Assembly (NCBI GenBank): GCA_938743325.2
Contig: OW568880.1
Span: forward strand, 496,001 to 560,000
From: Pycnococcus provasolii
Taxonomy: Eukaryota > Chlorophyta > Pseudoscourfieldiophyceae > Pseudoscourfieldiales > Pycnococcaceae
DNA: 64,000 bases
Direction: 5' to 3'
Part shown: positions 31,058-40,976 of the stretch, piece by piece
Numbering within the stretch: position 1 is the first letter of the stretch
Layout of the letters: each line of letters opens with the position of its first letter
Program-made: the position numbers and the translations under genes
The notes under the pieces: generated by a model
Database searches by the model: none
Seen by the model: only the letters and a program-made list of their open reading frames with translations
What the model was told of the DNA's origin: nothing

Positions 31058-32245
31058 TCAAATTGTCGTCTTGCCATACTGCGTATGGTTGGGTACACCG
31101 CGAGATGGATTCGGTCCGAGCGATGACAGGATCCGACGGGCGTCCGCGTCGGATGTGCACGCCACGAGCGTGCCGACGGCTTCCGTGTTATACCACGGAT
31201 GGGCGCCCGTCTTGATGCGCTCGGCGCGCTGGTCAAGGACGACCAAGTAGCGCCCGGGCGCCAAGACGCCACGGTCGCAACGCGCGCGCCAATTGACGAC
31301 CCATTCACGCTCCGTCTTGACCTCATCCCAATGAAACGAGGTCAAGACGGAGCGTCCGCCGCCGACGCGCATCGGCGGAATGCCGTCCGCATTTCCATAC
31401 TGCCACTCGTGGCGGAAGCCGACGGGCACACCCTTTCCGACGAGCCCAGCTGGCGTCCGAACTCCCGCTGCCCACGCCGCGACGTGTCGTGTCTTGTTGT
31501 TGCTAACGTTTTCGGGCTTGGTGGTCTTCCATCCGAACTGTGTGCCGCCGTCGTAGCCTGCTTGGATTTTCGACGCGCCGCTCATCTCCACCGTCATGCC
31601 GTCGGCGTTGTCGGTATCTTGCACGCTCATGATCCCAACAAGATGCCAAAGCCACGTGTCCTTGTGCTCAGCTCGGTTGCGTTGTGCGATGTCCGACGCG
31701 TCACACGAAGTGAGCGGCTTTACTCGGTGGGACTTTAGGATGGGTCCCCAGCTCGCTCTTTTTTGTGCCGTCGTCGTCGTCGCCCCGTCGTCGTCGTCGT
31801 CGATCACGACGACGCTCCGAAGCCGTTTGGCTGGCGATGGCGTCGCCGCCGCATCCGCACCAGCGCCGGCGCCAAGAGCGTCGCCTCCACCACCATCGTC
31901 AACCCCGCTGCTGCGCTTGGTGGGTGTTGTCGTTGGCGTCGTGGTGGTTGTCGTCGTTGTTGGCGGCATCACGACGTCAAATGTGAGCTTCTTCTCCTTC
32001 GCGTCGTCGAAGGCGATCAACAACGACGCCGAATCAGTGATAACACAAACATCTCCGTCTGAGTCGACGTACGTGATCGTTGGATTATGTTGCGTCTTGT
32101 CGAATTTTTGCGCGACGGTATCAATGAGCGCGGCATACGTCGTAGAATGAGTCAAAGACACACAGTGACACACGCCGTTTTGGCGGAGCTTCACGACGCG
32201 CTCCACCTCTGCCATTGATTGGTTGCTGGGAAATGAGGAAATCAC
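31058..32245 (-). CDS. PB1-domain protein, otherwise unknown
   Basis: The N-terminal 90 residues form a PB1 domain: a basic first strand (VVKLRQNGVCHCVSL) and the OPCA-type acidic motif YVDSDGDVCVITDSASLLIAF. PB1 domains pair with each other in signalling and autophagy scaffolds. A Thr/Pro-rich and Asp-rich linker with a possible nuclear signal (PAKRLR) follows. The C-terminal 220 residues (from SWGPILKSHRVKPL to the end) look folded, with many Trp, but match no family I know. They lack the ZZ, FW and UBA domains of NBR1. Met 11 (32215) is an alternative start. It is divergent from the small gene at 32394, with about 150 bases between. Confidence 0.7.
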   Translation of the reverse strand: MISSFPSNQSMAEVERVVKLRQNGVCHCVSLTHSTTYAALIDTVAQKFDKTQHNPTITYVDSDGDVCVITDSASLLIAFDDAKEKKLTFDVVMPPTTTTTTTTPTTTPTKRSSGVDDGGGGDALGAGAGADAAATPSPAKRLRSVVVIDDDDDGATTTTAQKRASWGPILKSHRVKPLTSCDASDIAQRNRAEHKDTWLWHLVGIMSVQDTDNADGMTVEMSGASKIQAGYDGGTQFGWKTTKPENVSNNKTRHVAAWAAGVRTPAGLVGKGVPVGFRHEWQYGNADGIPPMRVGGGRSVLTSFHWDEVKTEREWVVNWRARCDRGVLAPGRYLVVLDQRAERIKTGAHPWYNTEAVGTLVACTSDADARRILSSLGPNPSRGVPNHTQYGKTTI

Positions 32246-32393
32246 CTAGTGATGATGGGACGCCAAGGCAGTTCAAGGCGCAATTGGGGGATTGGTTCTT
32301 GTTTCCCGACCGAGCTATGCGCGTCTTCTGTACGCATCACATCACATAAGTTTTCACTTTTCACTTTTGAGCATCCATCGTCAATAATTCATC

Positions 32394-32864
32394 ATGAGCC
32401 TCGTCGACGACGACGACGCCCTACTGCTCTTTGATAATCTCATGGCCTTGCTGACGACGTACAACGGCGATTCTTCTGTACGTGACTTGATTCGTTACGC
32501 GCATTCTCCTTCCATGCGACCTCGAAAGGTCAACTACGACGACCCTCGTGAGTGGTACTTGAAAGAAAGCCGTCATGTCAAAGGGGGAGAGTGGCGGGAC
32601 TTTTGCGGTTGCTCGCTTTGTGGTCGCCACGAAATGAACGGGGACTATCAAAGCTACCTGAAACATGCCTACGGATACGCGCATCAATCGAATTTGCGGG
32701 AGCGGCGCAAGAATGATCAGCGAAAGAATGCGATCATCGATATCGTGCTGAGGCTGCAATGTATTCGTAAGCGCCAAGCTTTGTTTGACGTGATGGAAGC
32801 GAGCTGTGGCGGACGCGCTCCGCCAGCGGACATCGTGAAGCACATAGTGGAGCTCAGTAAGTGA
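32394..32864 (+). CDS. Small unknown protein with Cys-rich centre
   Basis: This 156-residue frame starts MSLVDDDDALLLFDNLMALL and contains a possible metal site FCGCSLCGRHEM (about residues 79-90) followed by a His-containing helix (YLKHAYGYAHQSNL). The C-terminal third is a basic helix (IIDIVLRLQCIRKRQ). No family was recognised. Composition and codon use look coding, and it shares a short promoter with the PB1 gene. Confidence 0.5.
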   Translation: MSLVDDDDALLLFDNLMALLTTYNGDSSVRDLIRYAHSPSMRPRKVNYDDPREWYLKESRHVKGGEWRDFCGCSLCGRHEMNGDYQSYLKHAYGYAHQSNLRERRKNDQRKNAIIDIVLRLQCIRKRQALFDVMEASCGGRAPPADIVKHIVELSK

Positions 32865-33064
32865 GAGGAAGAAAAAGTGGTTGGTGTGTGTTGCGTGTAA
32901 CCAAAAGCATCACTACAATACTCCCCGTCTGTCTACGCGACTCTGCGTGCGCTTGCGTGCCGCAACTCTCACTACTTGATGCACACGTCTTTCACCACCT
33001 CACTCACTCCCTCACCACTTCATCCACAACGCCGTCAGCCTCCTCTTCCTCCTCCACCACCTCC

Positions 33065-34296
33065 TCAATCCTCCTTCGTCATCTTCACTAGTTTTGGCAT
33101 CTCGTACGAGCCATCGATGAGCGCTTGCTCAGGAACGTAAAGGCGAATGATGTAGTTCCAGGATGGTGTGATCGGTAAGCAGTTAGTTGGCAACTCGACA
33201 CAATGAGCCTCTGGGGCAAATGTAATCGTCGTTCCGGGTCCTCCATCGTTCGTGGCTGTCACACTATTCACACTGTTCACACCGATAGCATTGGGTTCCA
33301 TAAACCCGTCCTTGTCGTAGACCGTGATGCTCCAGAAGCCAACGAAGTCGCCCGTCGTGGGATCGCGCACGAGTGGCAGTTCGGCACCTGGTATCGTCAT
33401 TTGATACGCCACCTGACCACTCGTGTCGATGTCAGAGGATGGGCCTGTTTTATTTTAGTGTGTTAGGTCGTCAGTGATTGTTTTCTTTTTTCTTTTTGGT
33501 GGTTAGAGGTAGACTTACCGTAGATGTAAACCGCATCCTCAGAAGGTTGGCCACCCCATCCCGTCGCAGTACCAAAGAGGTAGTAGAGATAGTTGAGCTC
33601 GTCGCGATTCGGACCGAACATCTCTCCACTCGTCGCGTTGCTATGCTTCTGAAGTTCTTTGATGAGATCGCGCACTGTCGCGAGTGAATCCTTGTCCCAC
33701 ATCGCCACCTCTGCCATGTACTCCTCTTTGGATGCTTGGCATGAAGACTCGTCACCTTCTTCACCATTGATAGGAACGACACTGAACAAGTCTTGCACAG
33801 CATGTGCTTTCGTGAGGTCGTCATCTGTTCCGTCCGTGAATGTGCGAAGGAGGATGAGAGCCTTGTCCGTTCCCACGTCGCTAGGCGTGATCTCGATTCC
33901 CGATCCATCGACGTCGTCCTTGAGATACTTCGTCGCGATGATGTCATGATCTTGCGAGATAATCTCGGCGCTAACGAAGCGATCGCCGATGTTCTCCGCA
34001 GGCGGGAAGAGGAGCTTGACGCCCGATGGCGTGCACTTGCCGAAATCGAGCAACACGAAGCTGTAGAGCGTGTCCCTGTTCATGCGCACCACCTTCTGCT
34101 CGTCGAGCGGGGTGAGTGCGCGCAGGTGCCCAAACTCGTTGAACGCCACGCCACCGAGGTACGACGCAAACGTGACGTCCGACTCTGCGCGTCCGAACAG
34201 CTCCACCGTCACTTCTTTCTTCTGCTCCGCCAGGACACCACCACCACCACAGCTTAGCAAGAAGAGCATCATCATCATCATCGTCGTCGCCATCAT
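33065..34296 (-). CDS. Secreted DUF1254/DUF1214 protein, two exons
   Basis: Exon 1 is 33519-34296 and exon 2 is 33065-33444. The 74-nt intron (33445-33518) has GTAAGT and AAAACAG ends, and the splice keeps frame, giving 385 residues. A Met-rich signal peptide (MMATTMMMMMLFLLSC) precedes a DUF1254-like domain (FNEFGHLRALTPLDEQKVVR, then MNRDTLYSFVLLDFG) and, largely in exon 2, a DUF1214-like domain (FVGFWSITVYDKDGFM, then SWNYIIRLYVPEQALIDG). These paired domains occur in bacterial and algal proteins of uncharacterised activity. It is secreted or wall-associated by inference. It is divergent from the PsbP-family gene, 297 bases apart. Confidence 0.8.
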
Positions 34297-34593
34297 TGGT
34301 ACCGTAGTGAAAATGCTGTCAGGAAATGAAGTTGTGGTGACATGCGAACCTTCTTCTAGACAGATTTCTCGGAAGGGAAGGGAAGCTAAAAAACTTGTGT
34401 GCTAACCGTGATTTTCGTCGGGGTTTCATCGATCGAATCAAAATCTCCCTGTCCCTGATCAAACTAAATATCCCCTATCCCCTACCCTAGTAGATGGGTT
34501 TGCCACTGATCACTGATGAGACAAACCCCGAAATCATCAGGATTCCTCCACCAACCTTAAAACACACCCACGTCAGCATTCAGATCGCAAAAC

Positions 34594-35499
34594 ATGTCGT
34601 GCTCGTGCTCGCGCATAGTAGTACGGCATCGTGGTGGGGTGGTGCCGCCACCTCTCTCTTCGTGCGCGAGCACCACGACGAGCGTGCCGCGCTTGGCCTC
34701 GACGTCGTGCGTGAGGAGGTTGCCGGCGGATCAGCGCGCGCTCGCGCGCGAATCGCCCAGCCCCGTCGATCTCATGCCCGATCGCTTGGCCAAGCAGGCC
34801 AAGCGATCTGCGATATATTATGCGCAGGTAGTTACGATTTCTCGTCGCGTCGTGCTCACCGCACCACCCCTCTTGGTGGCGACGACTCTCCTTTGTGGTG
34901 GTGAGCGTCACCACGCCTTCGCCGCGGTCAACAGCACCAGCAGCAACACTACCACTACTACTACTGCCGCCGCTTTCCGAAAGTACGTACGCAAAGACGA
35001 AGTTCCCGCGTTCGACGTACACTCGGTCGTCGGCAGTGTGATGGACTACGAACTCATGATCCCAGACGAAACAGTCGACGATGGGTGGGTCGCACACGCC
35101 GTGTCACGCACTGACGGTGATGCATACGCAATGGACATGCAGGTATCTCACCGTGCAGCTGGGAAGATCACCGTCAACATCTATCAACACGACGTCCCGC
35201 AAAACTCGACGGCTATGGCGAAGTTCCTACAGTGGACACCGCTGCATGACGGTCTTGACCTTAGCGAAAACGACGTGCAGATCATACAGGACAACAAGAA
35301 CAAGTACACACGATTTCTGTTCACACCGGCAAATTCGGAGGCGGGCACGTACGCGTATATCGTCGTCGCTCCACGCGTCTCGGAGACGTCTGGGAAGGAG
35401 CATCTGTACGTGTGCTCAGGAACCGCGAGTGCACGCCAGTGGAAAAAGGGAGAGGCAATTCTGCGCAAGAGTGTGGATTCCTTCACATTCACCGCGTGA
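34594..35499 (+). CDS. PsbP-family thylakoid lumen protein
   Basis: PsbP-like proteins sit in the thylakoid lumen and support photosystem II or related complexes. This 301-residue precursor has a Ser/Arg-rich chloroplast transit peptide, then a twin-arginine lumen signal (SRRVVLTAPPLLVATTLL, Arg pair at residues 84-85) ending near HAFA (about 107-110). After a Thr run, the mature domain shows the PsbP-type ending (HLYVCSGTASARQWKKGEAI, then LRKSVDSFTF). It is not close enough to PsbP itself to say oxygen-evolving subunit, so a PsbP-domain (PPD) protein is the safer name. This gene is the main evidence for a green photosynthetic host. Confidence 0.75.
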   Translation: MSCSCSRIVVRHRGGVVPPPLSSCASTTTSVPRLASTSCVRRLPADQRALARESPSPVDLMPDRLAKQAKRSAIYYAQVVTISRRVVLTAPPLLVATTLLCGGERHHAFAAVNSTSSNTTTTTTAAAFRKYVRKDEVPAFDVHSVVGSVMDYELMIPDETVDDGWVAHAVSRTDGDAYAMDMQVSHRAAGKITVNIYQHDVPQNSTAMAKFLQWTPLHDGLDLSENDVQIIQDNKNKYTRFLFTPANSEAGTYAYIVVAPRVSETSGKEHLYVCSGTASARQWKKGEAILRKSVDSFTFTA

Positions 35500-35611
35500 T
35501 TGTGTTGCTCTTTTTTTTTTTGTTCTACCTTGCACCATAGCCAACGTGAAACTTCTTGCAAGCCGCATCAAGGAAAAAAATGTAATAAAGAGAATTTGGG
35601 CTTACATTTTG

Positions 35612-36853
35612 CTACTGCAGCCTTTCCGTTCGCTCGCGCTGGATCGAGGTCATTCTCTCGACGTCGTCAAGTCGTTCTTTCATCCAGACTTTCATTCTGG
35701 TGCGCACCATATGGTTGTTTGGCTCCTGAATGAGATGATGGTACCCATCACAGTGCCAGACGACCGTCACGTCGCGCGTGCCGACACCGTCGCGAAGGAC
35801 CTCGAGGCTCTTCGGGTCTGTGATGCGATCCGAGGGTGCATGAAATCCTAGGAATGGCAGAGTAATTTTCCGAAGTTCCGCCTTTTGGGGGTCGTCCGCT
35901 AGCAACTGGCTGTGTCGAAGTATCTCGATGACCGTATTAAGTCTCTGCGGTCCCTTGAACGTGAGCGAATCCTCGAGGTGTTCGCGGTGCTTGTGCGCGT
36001 ACTTCGGGTTTGGAGGTAATTGCGTGAGCTCAAGCCACGAAGGCAAGCACAGTCTGGCGTACGGAGCTATGCACGAGAGATATTTATTGATTCCGTGGCT
36101 CTTCAGCCGTTCGAGTGTGACAGCGGCGGACACGGTCACAAGTCCACGCACCTCGAAGACTTGCGACGATCCGTCGCCGTTCGGTTGTGGCGCGGCGTTT
36201 GTTTCAGCTCTAGATTTTTCTGCGTTGTGTTGTTCCTCGTTTTTGTCTGGGTGCGCCGCGTGAAACACGTTGAGCCTGACTGGGTCCCTCCCTTGCCCGA
36301 CGTCCCTGACGATATAGTCGTTTTTCATCGAACACAACCTCGCGGCGAGTCGCACCATGACGCCTCCTCCCAAAGAGAGTCCTATTAGAAACACGGGTAC
36401 TCTCTCCGGCTTTTCGAAGCTTTTCCTCGATCCGTTAGCTAAATCGTCGTCTCGAATATCCGCGCATCCCTTGATGAGAACATCCAGCGCATCGTCGACG
36501 AGGTGTTCGAGGCTGTAGAAGTACGCTCTCAGACCTTTTTGTCCTTCTGATCGCCCCATAGATTGACAGTCGAACGCGAGAACGGCGAGTCCCAGTCTCT
36601 TATTCAGGTGTTCGACGAATGACCCGCGGTAGCAGGTGTGCGCGCCACCGTACGCGGAGTCGTCCATGGAGGAGGTTGTGAGAAGATCGTAGCAGGCGTG
36701 CGATCCCCATCCGTGCGCGTAAATCGCGATACCGCGGAGAGGTTGCGCAGCGGCTTTTGACGAGCCTTGCGGGAGCCAGCGGTAGGTGGTTAGCAGAGGC
36801 CCGTGGCGCGACTTCAAGGTGGACTGGATCGCGCCCTCAGGCGGAGCAGACAT
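35612..36853 (-). CDS. Monoglyceride-lipase-like alpha/beta hydrolase
   Basis: The 413-residue product belongs to the serine-aminopeptidase S33/monoacylglycerol-lipase group. An oxyanion-region HGWGSHACYD is at about residue 47. DCQSMGRSEG follows as in this family. The nucleophile elbow is GLSLGGG (about residue 158), the acid is in FHAPSDRITD (about 360) and the catalytic His in DGYHHLIQEP (about 385). It lacks a signal peptide and TM segment, so cytosolic or lipid-droplet action on acylglycerols is inferred. A charged insert (HPDKNEEQHNAEKSRAETN) follows the nucleophile. It is intronless. Confidence 0.85.
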   Translation of the reverse strand: MSAPPEGAIQSTLKSRHGPLLTTYRWLPQGSSKAAAQPLRGIAIYAHGWGSHACYDLLTTSSMDDSAYGGAHTCYRGSFVEHLNKRLGLAVLAFDCQSMGRSEGQKGLRAYFYSLEHLVDDALDVLIKGCADIRDDDLANGSRKSFEKPERVPVFLIGLSLGGGVMVRLAARLCSMKNDYIVRDVGQGRDPVRLNVFHAAHPDKNEEQHNAEKSRAETNAAPQPNGDGSSQVFEVRGLVTVSAAVTLERLKSHGINKYLSCIAPYARLCLPSWLELTQLPPNPKYAHKHREHLEDSLTFKGPQRLNTVIEILRHSQLLADDPQKAELRKITLPFLGFHAPSDRITDPKSLEVLRDGVGTRDVTVVWHCDGYHHLIQEPNNHMVRTRMKVWMKERLDDVERMTSIQRERTERLQ

Positions 36854-38011
36854 GACTGAGCTGAGCGAGGAAAGGCGAGCTGATCCGCGGATGCGAATGC
36901 CAAGAAAGACTTTAACGGCTCTCCTCGTCGAGGGGCTCGGCGCGAGCGAATGTCAAGGGTATTCGGGGATCCGGCTTAGAACCTTTTTTCTTGACTGGGG
37001 GAGGGGGAGGGCCCGGGCCGGGTCCGGGATCCCGCTCTTGCCTCTTCTTTAGTAGTTGGTGTGTTCGTATGGCGCGTGTCCTCTACGAATGTGTCGTGCT
37101 TGTGGTGCTCACTTGCGGAATGGTTGGTAGAGGCACCGGCGCGGTCGACGAACCAATCACGACGCGTACACGCGGCCAAGCACGCCGTCCTGGGCAACCG
37201 CAGTACCGCACGCTCGACGAGACTGTGGAGTAGAAGAAACTGCCTGGCAACGTACATCTGGACGACAGGCCGCAACCCTTCGTCAGAGTACTACAATACC
37301 ATGTGCAATGCTGCTTCGCCTATGCTCACGGACTACACGACGGGCAAGCACCTCACGAAGAGGGAGTTCGACGCGGCCCTCAAGCCGGCGTCGATGCTTG
37401 CGATTCGTTCGTACGACGTACTACTACTACGTCGTGTGCTGGTCACTTGGGTCGTCCGAGACATTTGTGAATGGAGGCGTCGCGTACGATGTGGATCACG
37501 GTGGTTAGTTGAGTGGACGTACGAGACTCAATCAATTCATGGTGTTCTGAATTTTGACGATGGCGGTTTGCGGTGCAGTATCGCGCTTGGGTGGGAGTGA
37601 TGGCCTGATGGGGAAAGTGGGAGTAACTGTGACAGGACGATGGTGTCGTCGTCCAGCTGAACGAAAGAGAACTCAGCGATTTCTTGATGAGTTGGAGTTG
37701 TTGAGTCGTTGCACGGCACGTGGACGCCGACATCCGAGGGATTGCGTTTCCTCACGAAACGCACGACGGGCCGCCGACGACGTGGAGATACCGTCGAGCG
37801 AGACCACCGACAACCGCCCGGTCCTTCAACGGGCGCGTCCAAACTTGGCTCGAGCGCTATGGGACCAAGCATCCATGGATGCAAAATCTGGTCGTTGCGG
37901 AAAAGTGACAAAACAACTCCCTCAAGAGCAAAACATTTGACTTCGACGACGGAACGCAGGCAGCAGTGCGGGTATTAATTATTGAGTCTTCTTTTCTTTT
38001 ACATGTACAAC
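36854..38011. other. Unresolved stretch with gene-like pieces
   Basis: On the plus strand an ATG at 37069 opens a 54-residue frame with a credible signal peptide (MARVLYECVVLVVLTCGMVG) that ends at 37233. Further downstream, different frames give protein-like pieces: EYYNTMCNAASPMLTDYT with KREFDAALKPASM (37290-37410), SSETFVNGGVAYDVDHGG (37450-37508) and RVQTWLERYGTKHPWMQN (37830-37890). They could be exons of a spliced secreted protein or the remains of one. I could not find convincing splice sites joining them and no family is recognised. Confidence 0.35.
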
Positions 38012-39554
38012 TTACCTCTTGCCACGGCCAAACCAGCTTCGCCGGCGAGGACGAGACTCCTCCTTATGTTGATTCAAATCAACAATCGCGTCGTCGCCAT
38101 CATCGCCGAATGATGCTGACGCCTCAGCAAGCCACGCATTGATAGCGTTGGCGTGCGCACTTCCAAAAAGCACGCCGGCGCCGTGAGACTCAAGCAACTC
38201 GGTGATCGCCGCCTTGCCGCCCGCGCGATTCACCGCGCCCTTCAACGTCCCGCCAAGCTGCACGCAGAAGTGCAACGCCTCGCAACACGGCACGGCGCCA
38301 CTGACGAGACTGGCATCTGAGCCAAACATTTGGATCGTCTCCACGAGAATGCTGGGGACAGCCATCTGAGCCGCCGCACGCGAAATCACACCGGTGTCCG
38401 AGGCGGTGCGCGCGGCGCCCAAGAACGATGCCAGGAATGAGGAACCTGCCATCGCGCCCGCGGCGGCGGCCACCTCACCCGCTGCGACGGAATCGAGGGC
38501 ATCCTCGCAGGCGCGAATCGCACCGCCAAGAGCTACCTCCACTAGAGAGGGGGAAAGCTGATTCGACGCGAGAGATGCAGCAAGCACGCGCGCCAGCGTC
38601 GCCACCAGCTCTCCTGCACGAGCGGTGAGAGCTGCGCCCACCGCCCCGCCACGGATGGCGGCGTCGATGTCGTCGGGTGATCCCATCGCGACGAGGTTTC
38701 TCAGCACCGTGGCGGCGGTATTCGCGAACTGTCCTCCAGCGCGCATCTGCGCCACCGCATTGGATACACGTTCTGCAACGGGAAGCGCGGCAAGTGCATC
38801 AGCCGACAGCCTTGGCGTAGCCGCGTCGGTCGCCGAGGCGCTGCGGTGCGACCTTGGAGGTGTTGGTGCTGCGTTGATCGCGTCGACAGCGGCTGGTGCG
38901 AGGAAGCTCGCGAGCGTACCACCCATTGACGGCGGAGCTTGATCGCTGCTGTACGAGGGTGGGCCAGATGCACTCGGCGGCGGCGCGAGCGAGAGCTTCA
39001 TGGGAACGGTGGTCGTCGGCAAGGCTGTCGGCGATGCGTTGAGCTTGATGGCAAACGGCGATCGCTTCTTTCCGTTCTTCTTACTGCCACCTCCGTGAGC
39101 GATGCCGCTCGGGTTGGCGTTGAAAAAGTCCTCGGCATCCTCGTCAGAGCTCCAATCAGAATCGTCGTCACCACCACCGCCGGCGGATTGCTTCGTCGTT
39201 GCGTGGCCGTTATTGGCTGGTGGTAAATGTGGAATCGGCGACGGCGGTGCAACGACACGCGACGGCGGCGGCGGGGTCGGAGTGTTCGCGAAGAGATCGT
39301 CGAACAGGTCGTCGTCGTCGTCGTCGTCGTCGTCGACCGAAAGAACGCCCACAGCGGCGACGTGTGCCGCCTGTTTGGTGGGTGAGGTAGTGGGCATCGT
39401 CGGCGAGGGCGGGAGAGGTCGTGAGGTGAGCGGTGGATGTGGAGCGTATTGAGTACGTGTTGCAGCAGGAGGTGGCCCACGCGCGGAGAGCGGTGCGGCT
39501 GTTGTTCTAAGCTCCGAGACGGGTGTCGGCTTGCCAAGGATGGAGTCCAGCAAA

Positions 39555-39594
<40 letters not shown>

Positions 39595-40270
39595 ATAGAG
39601 CAGCCGCGGCAGCAAGTTTTTCGGGCTTTGCCTGCTTCTGTTGCGGCGGCGGCGACGGCGGCGGCGACCGTCCAGGTGGCGTCTTGTTGTTAGAAGCTGG
39701 TTTGTTCAACGCCTCGATATCATCGACGAGCGCGCTCAGTGTCGCCACGTCGTCCCCTTGAGTTGGCCAAGTCTTACCCTTGGCCCATCCGTGCTTTTCC
39801 AACACCCGTGCTTCACCCGACTTTGCTTCCGACAGCAAGTCAAGTAGAACGTTGACGGCGCGCCACGGCACGCGAACGCGAACGCCTTGTGGTGCAGTCG
39901 CGGACACCACGACGTCGCGCAAGGCGTCGGTCAGCGTTGAAGGCGCCACGACGCCAGGTCTCTCCACGAGCCCGGCGTTTGACGCGGGCGGTGGCGGCGG
40001 CGGCGGTCGTTTCGGCCGAGGTGTCGACGGCCTTCCTCTCATGGATGGCGGTCCCGATCCCGTTGAAGCTGGCCCGTGGAAGCTTGGCGGTCCCCGGGCG
40101 TAGAAGTTCGATACAAGCATACGATCTCCAGGGGGCGACACCTTCTCGAGTCTGAGCGGCGGCACGGACAACAATGACTTCGTCGGCGACGAAGACATAC
40201 TGCAGATGAGATATGAGCGCTGATAAGAGAGCGAGGAGGGCGGGGAGGAGCGCCGGCGCCGAGATCCCAA
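38012..40270 (-). CDS. Low-complexity protein with helical C-terminal domain
   Basis: This 752-residue protein has no recognised family. Met 25 (40198) is the likely start. A short N-terminal domain (about residues 110-200, VPWRAVNVLLDLLSEAKSGE) is followed by a 250-residue Pro/Ser/Asp-rich linker with two poly-Asp tracts. The tracts are encoded by GTC runs on the plus strand (39308-39340 and 39555-39593). The C-terminal 240 residues are Ala-rich helices (NAVAQMRAGGQFANTAATVL, then VALGGAIRACEDALDSVA) resembling armadillo/HEAT repeats. The tail is basic (RPRRRSWFGRGKR). A scaffold role is a guess. Confidence 0.6.
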
Positions 40271-40976
40271 AAGACGGGAAAAGTAACCTTAAGTGCGTGC
40301 GTGCGTGCGAAGAAGAAGGTCAAAAGAATTCATTCATTCCCATCGTTTGGAGGGCCCCGGGAGCGCGCGCCCTTCGCCCCTTCCGGCACCTCCTTCCGGC
40401 AGACCGGCACCTCCTTCCTCCTTCCGGCGACGTCTTCCGGCGCCACCTGACCTGACAGCCTGAGTGAGGCGGATGGCGCTGACCAGGTACTTCCTACCTA
40501 CTCTCGTAGCCTAGGTGGTGGGACGGCTTCCTTGCTTTTATGCGCAGTGTTTCTTTCGAACACAACTGACTTCCTACGATAGTTCCTGTGCCGATAGGAT
40601 TCCGACCTTCGCAGCTTTCTCGACCTCAGGCAGGTCAACTTTACCTCAGGCCGGTGTGGGACCTGGTGTGGGAGGACTACTGTACCTGTACGTCACAGGC
40701 TGGAGGTATATGGTGGTAAATACCACCATTGGCCTTTGACCAGTCACGCAATCACCTAAGGCTTAGCTAGAAGTTATTTAGCAACGAGCAAGAACCAACC
40801 AGTCAACAGGGAGTGGTAACCTGAGAGGGATCCGCACAGCCTGGCGGGCACAAAGACGTATCCAAAACCACCCATTAACCACATCCATATGACAGTAGTA
40901 AATCACGAATCACTTACAGTATCTTACTTACAACAACAACATAGTATGTACTATCCTATAGCGACGAAAATTCTCA
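40271..40976. other. Divergence-free spacer with CTTCCGGC motif repeats
   Basis: It lies between two minus-strand genes. Near 40378-40445 the motif CTTCCGGC recurs five times (with CACCTC or GACGT between). The rest is unique sequence with no frame of note. Confidence 0.5.

Noticed and set aside
31058-32245. NBR1 autophagy receptor
   Set aside because: Only PB1 is shared; ZZ, FW and UBA domains are absent.
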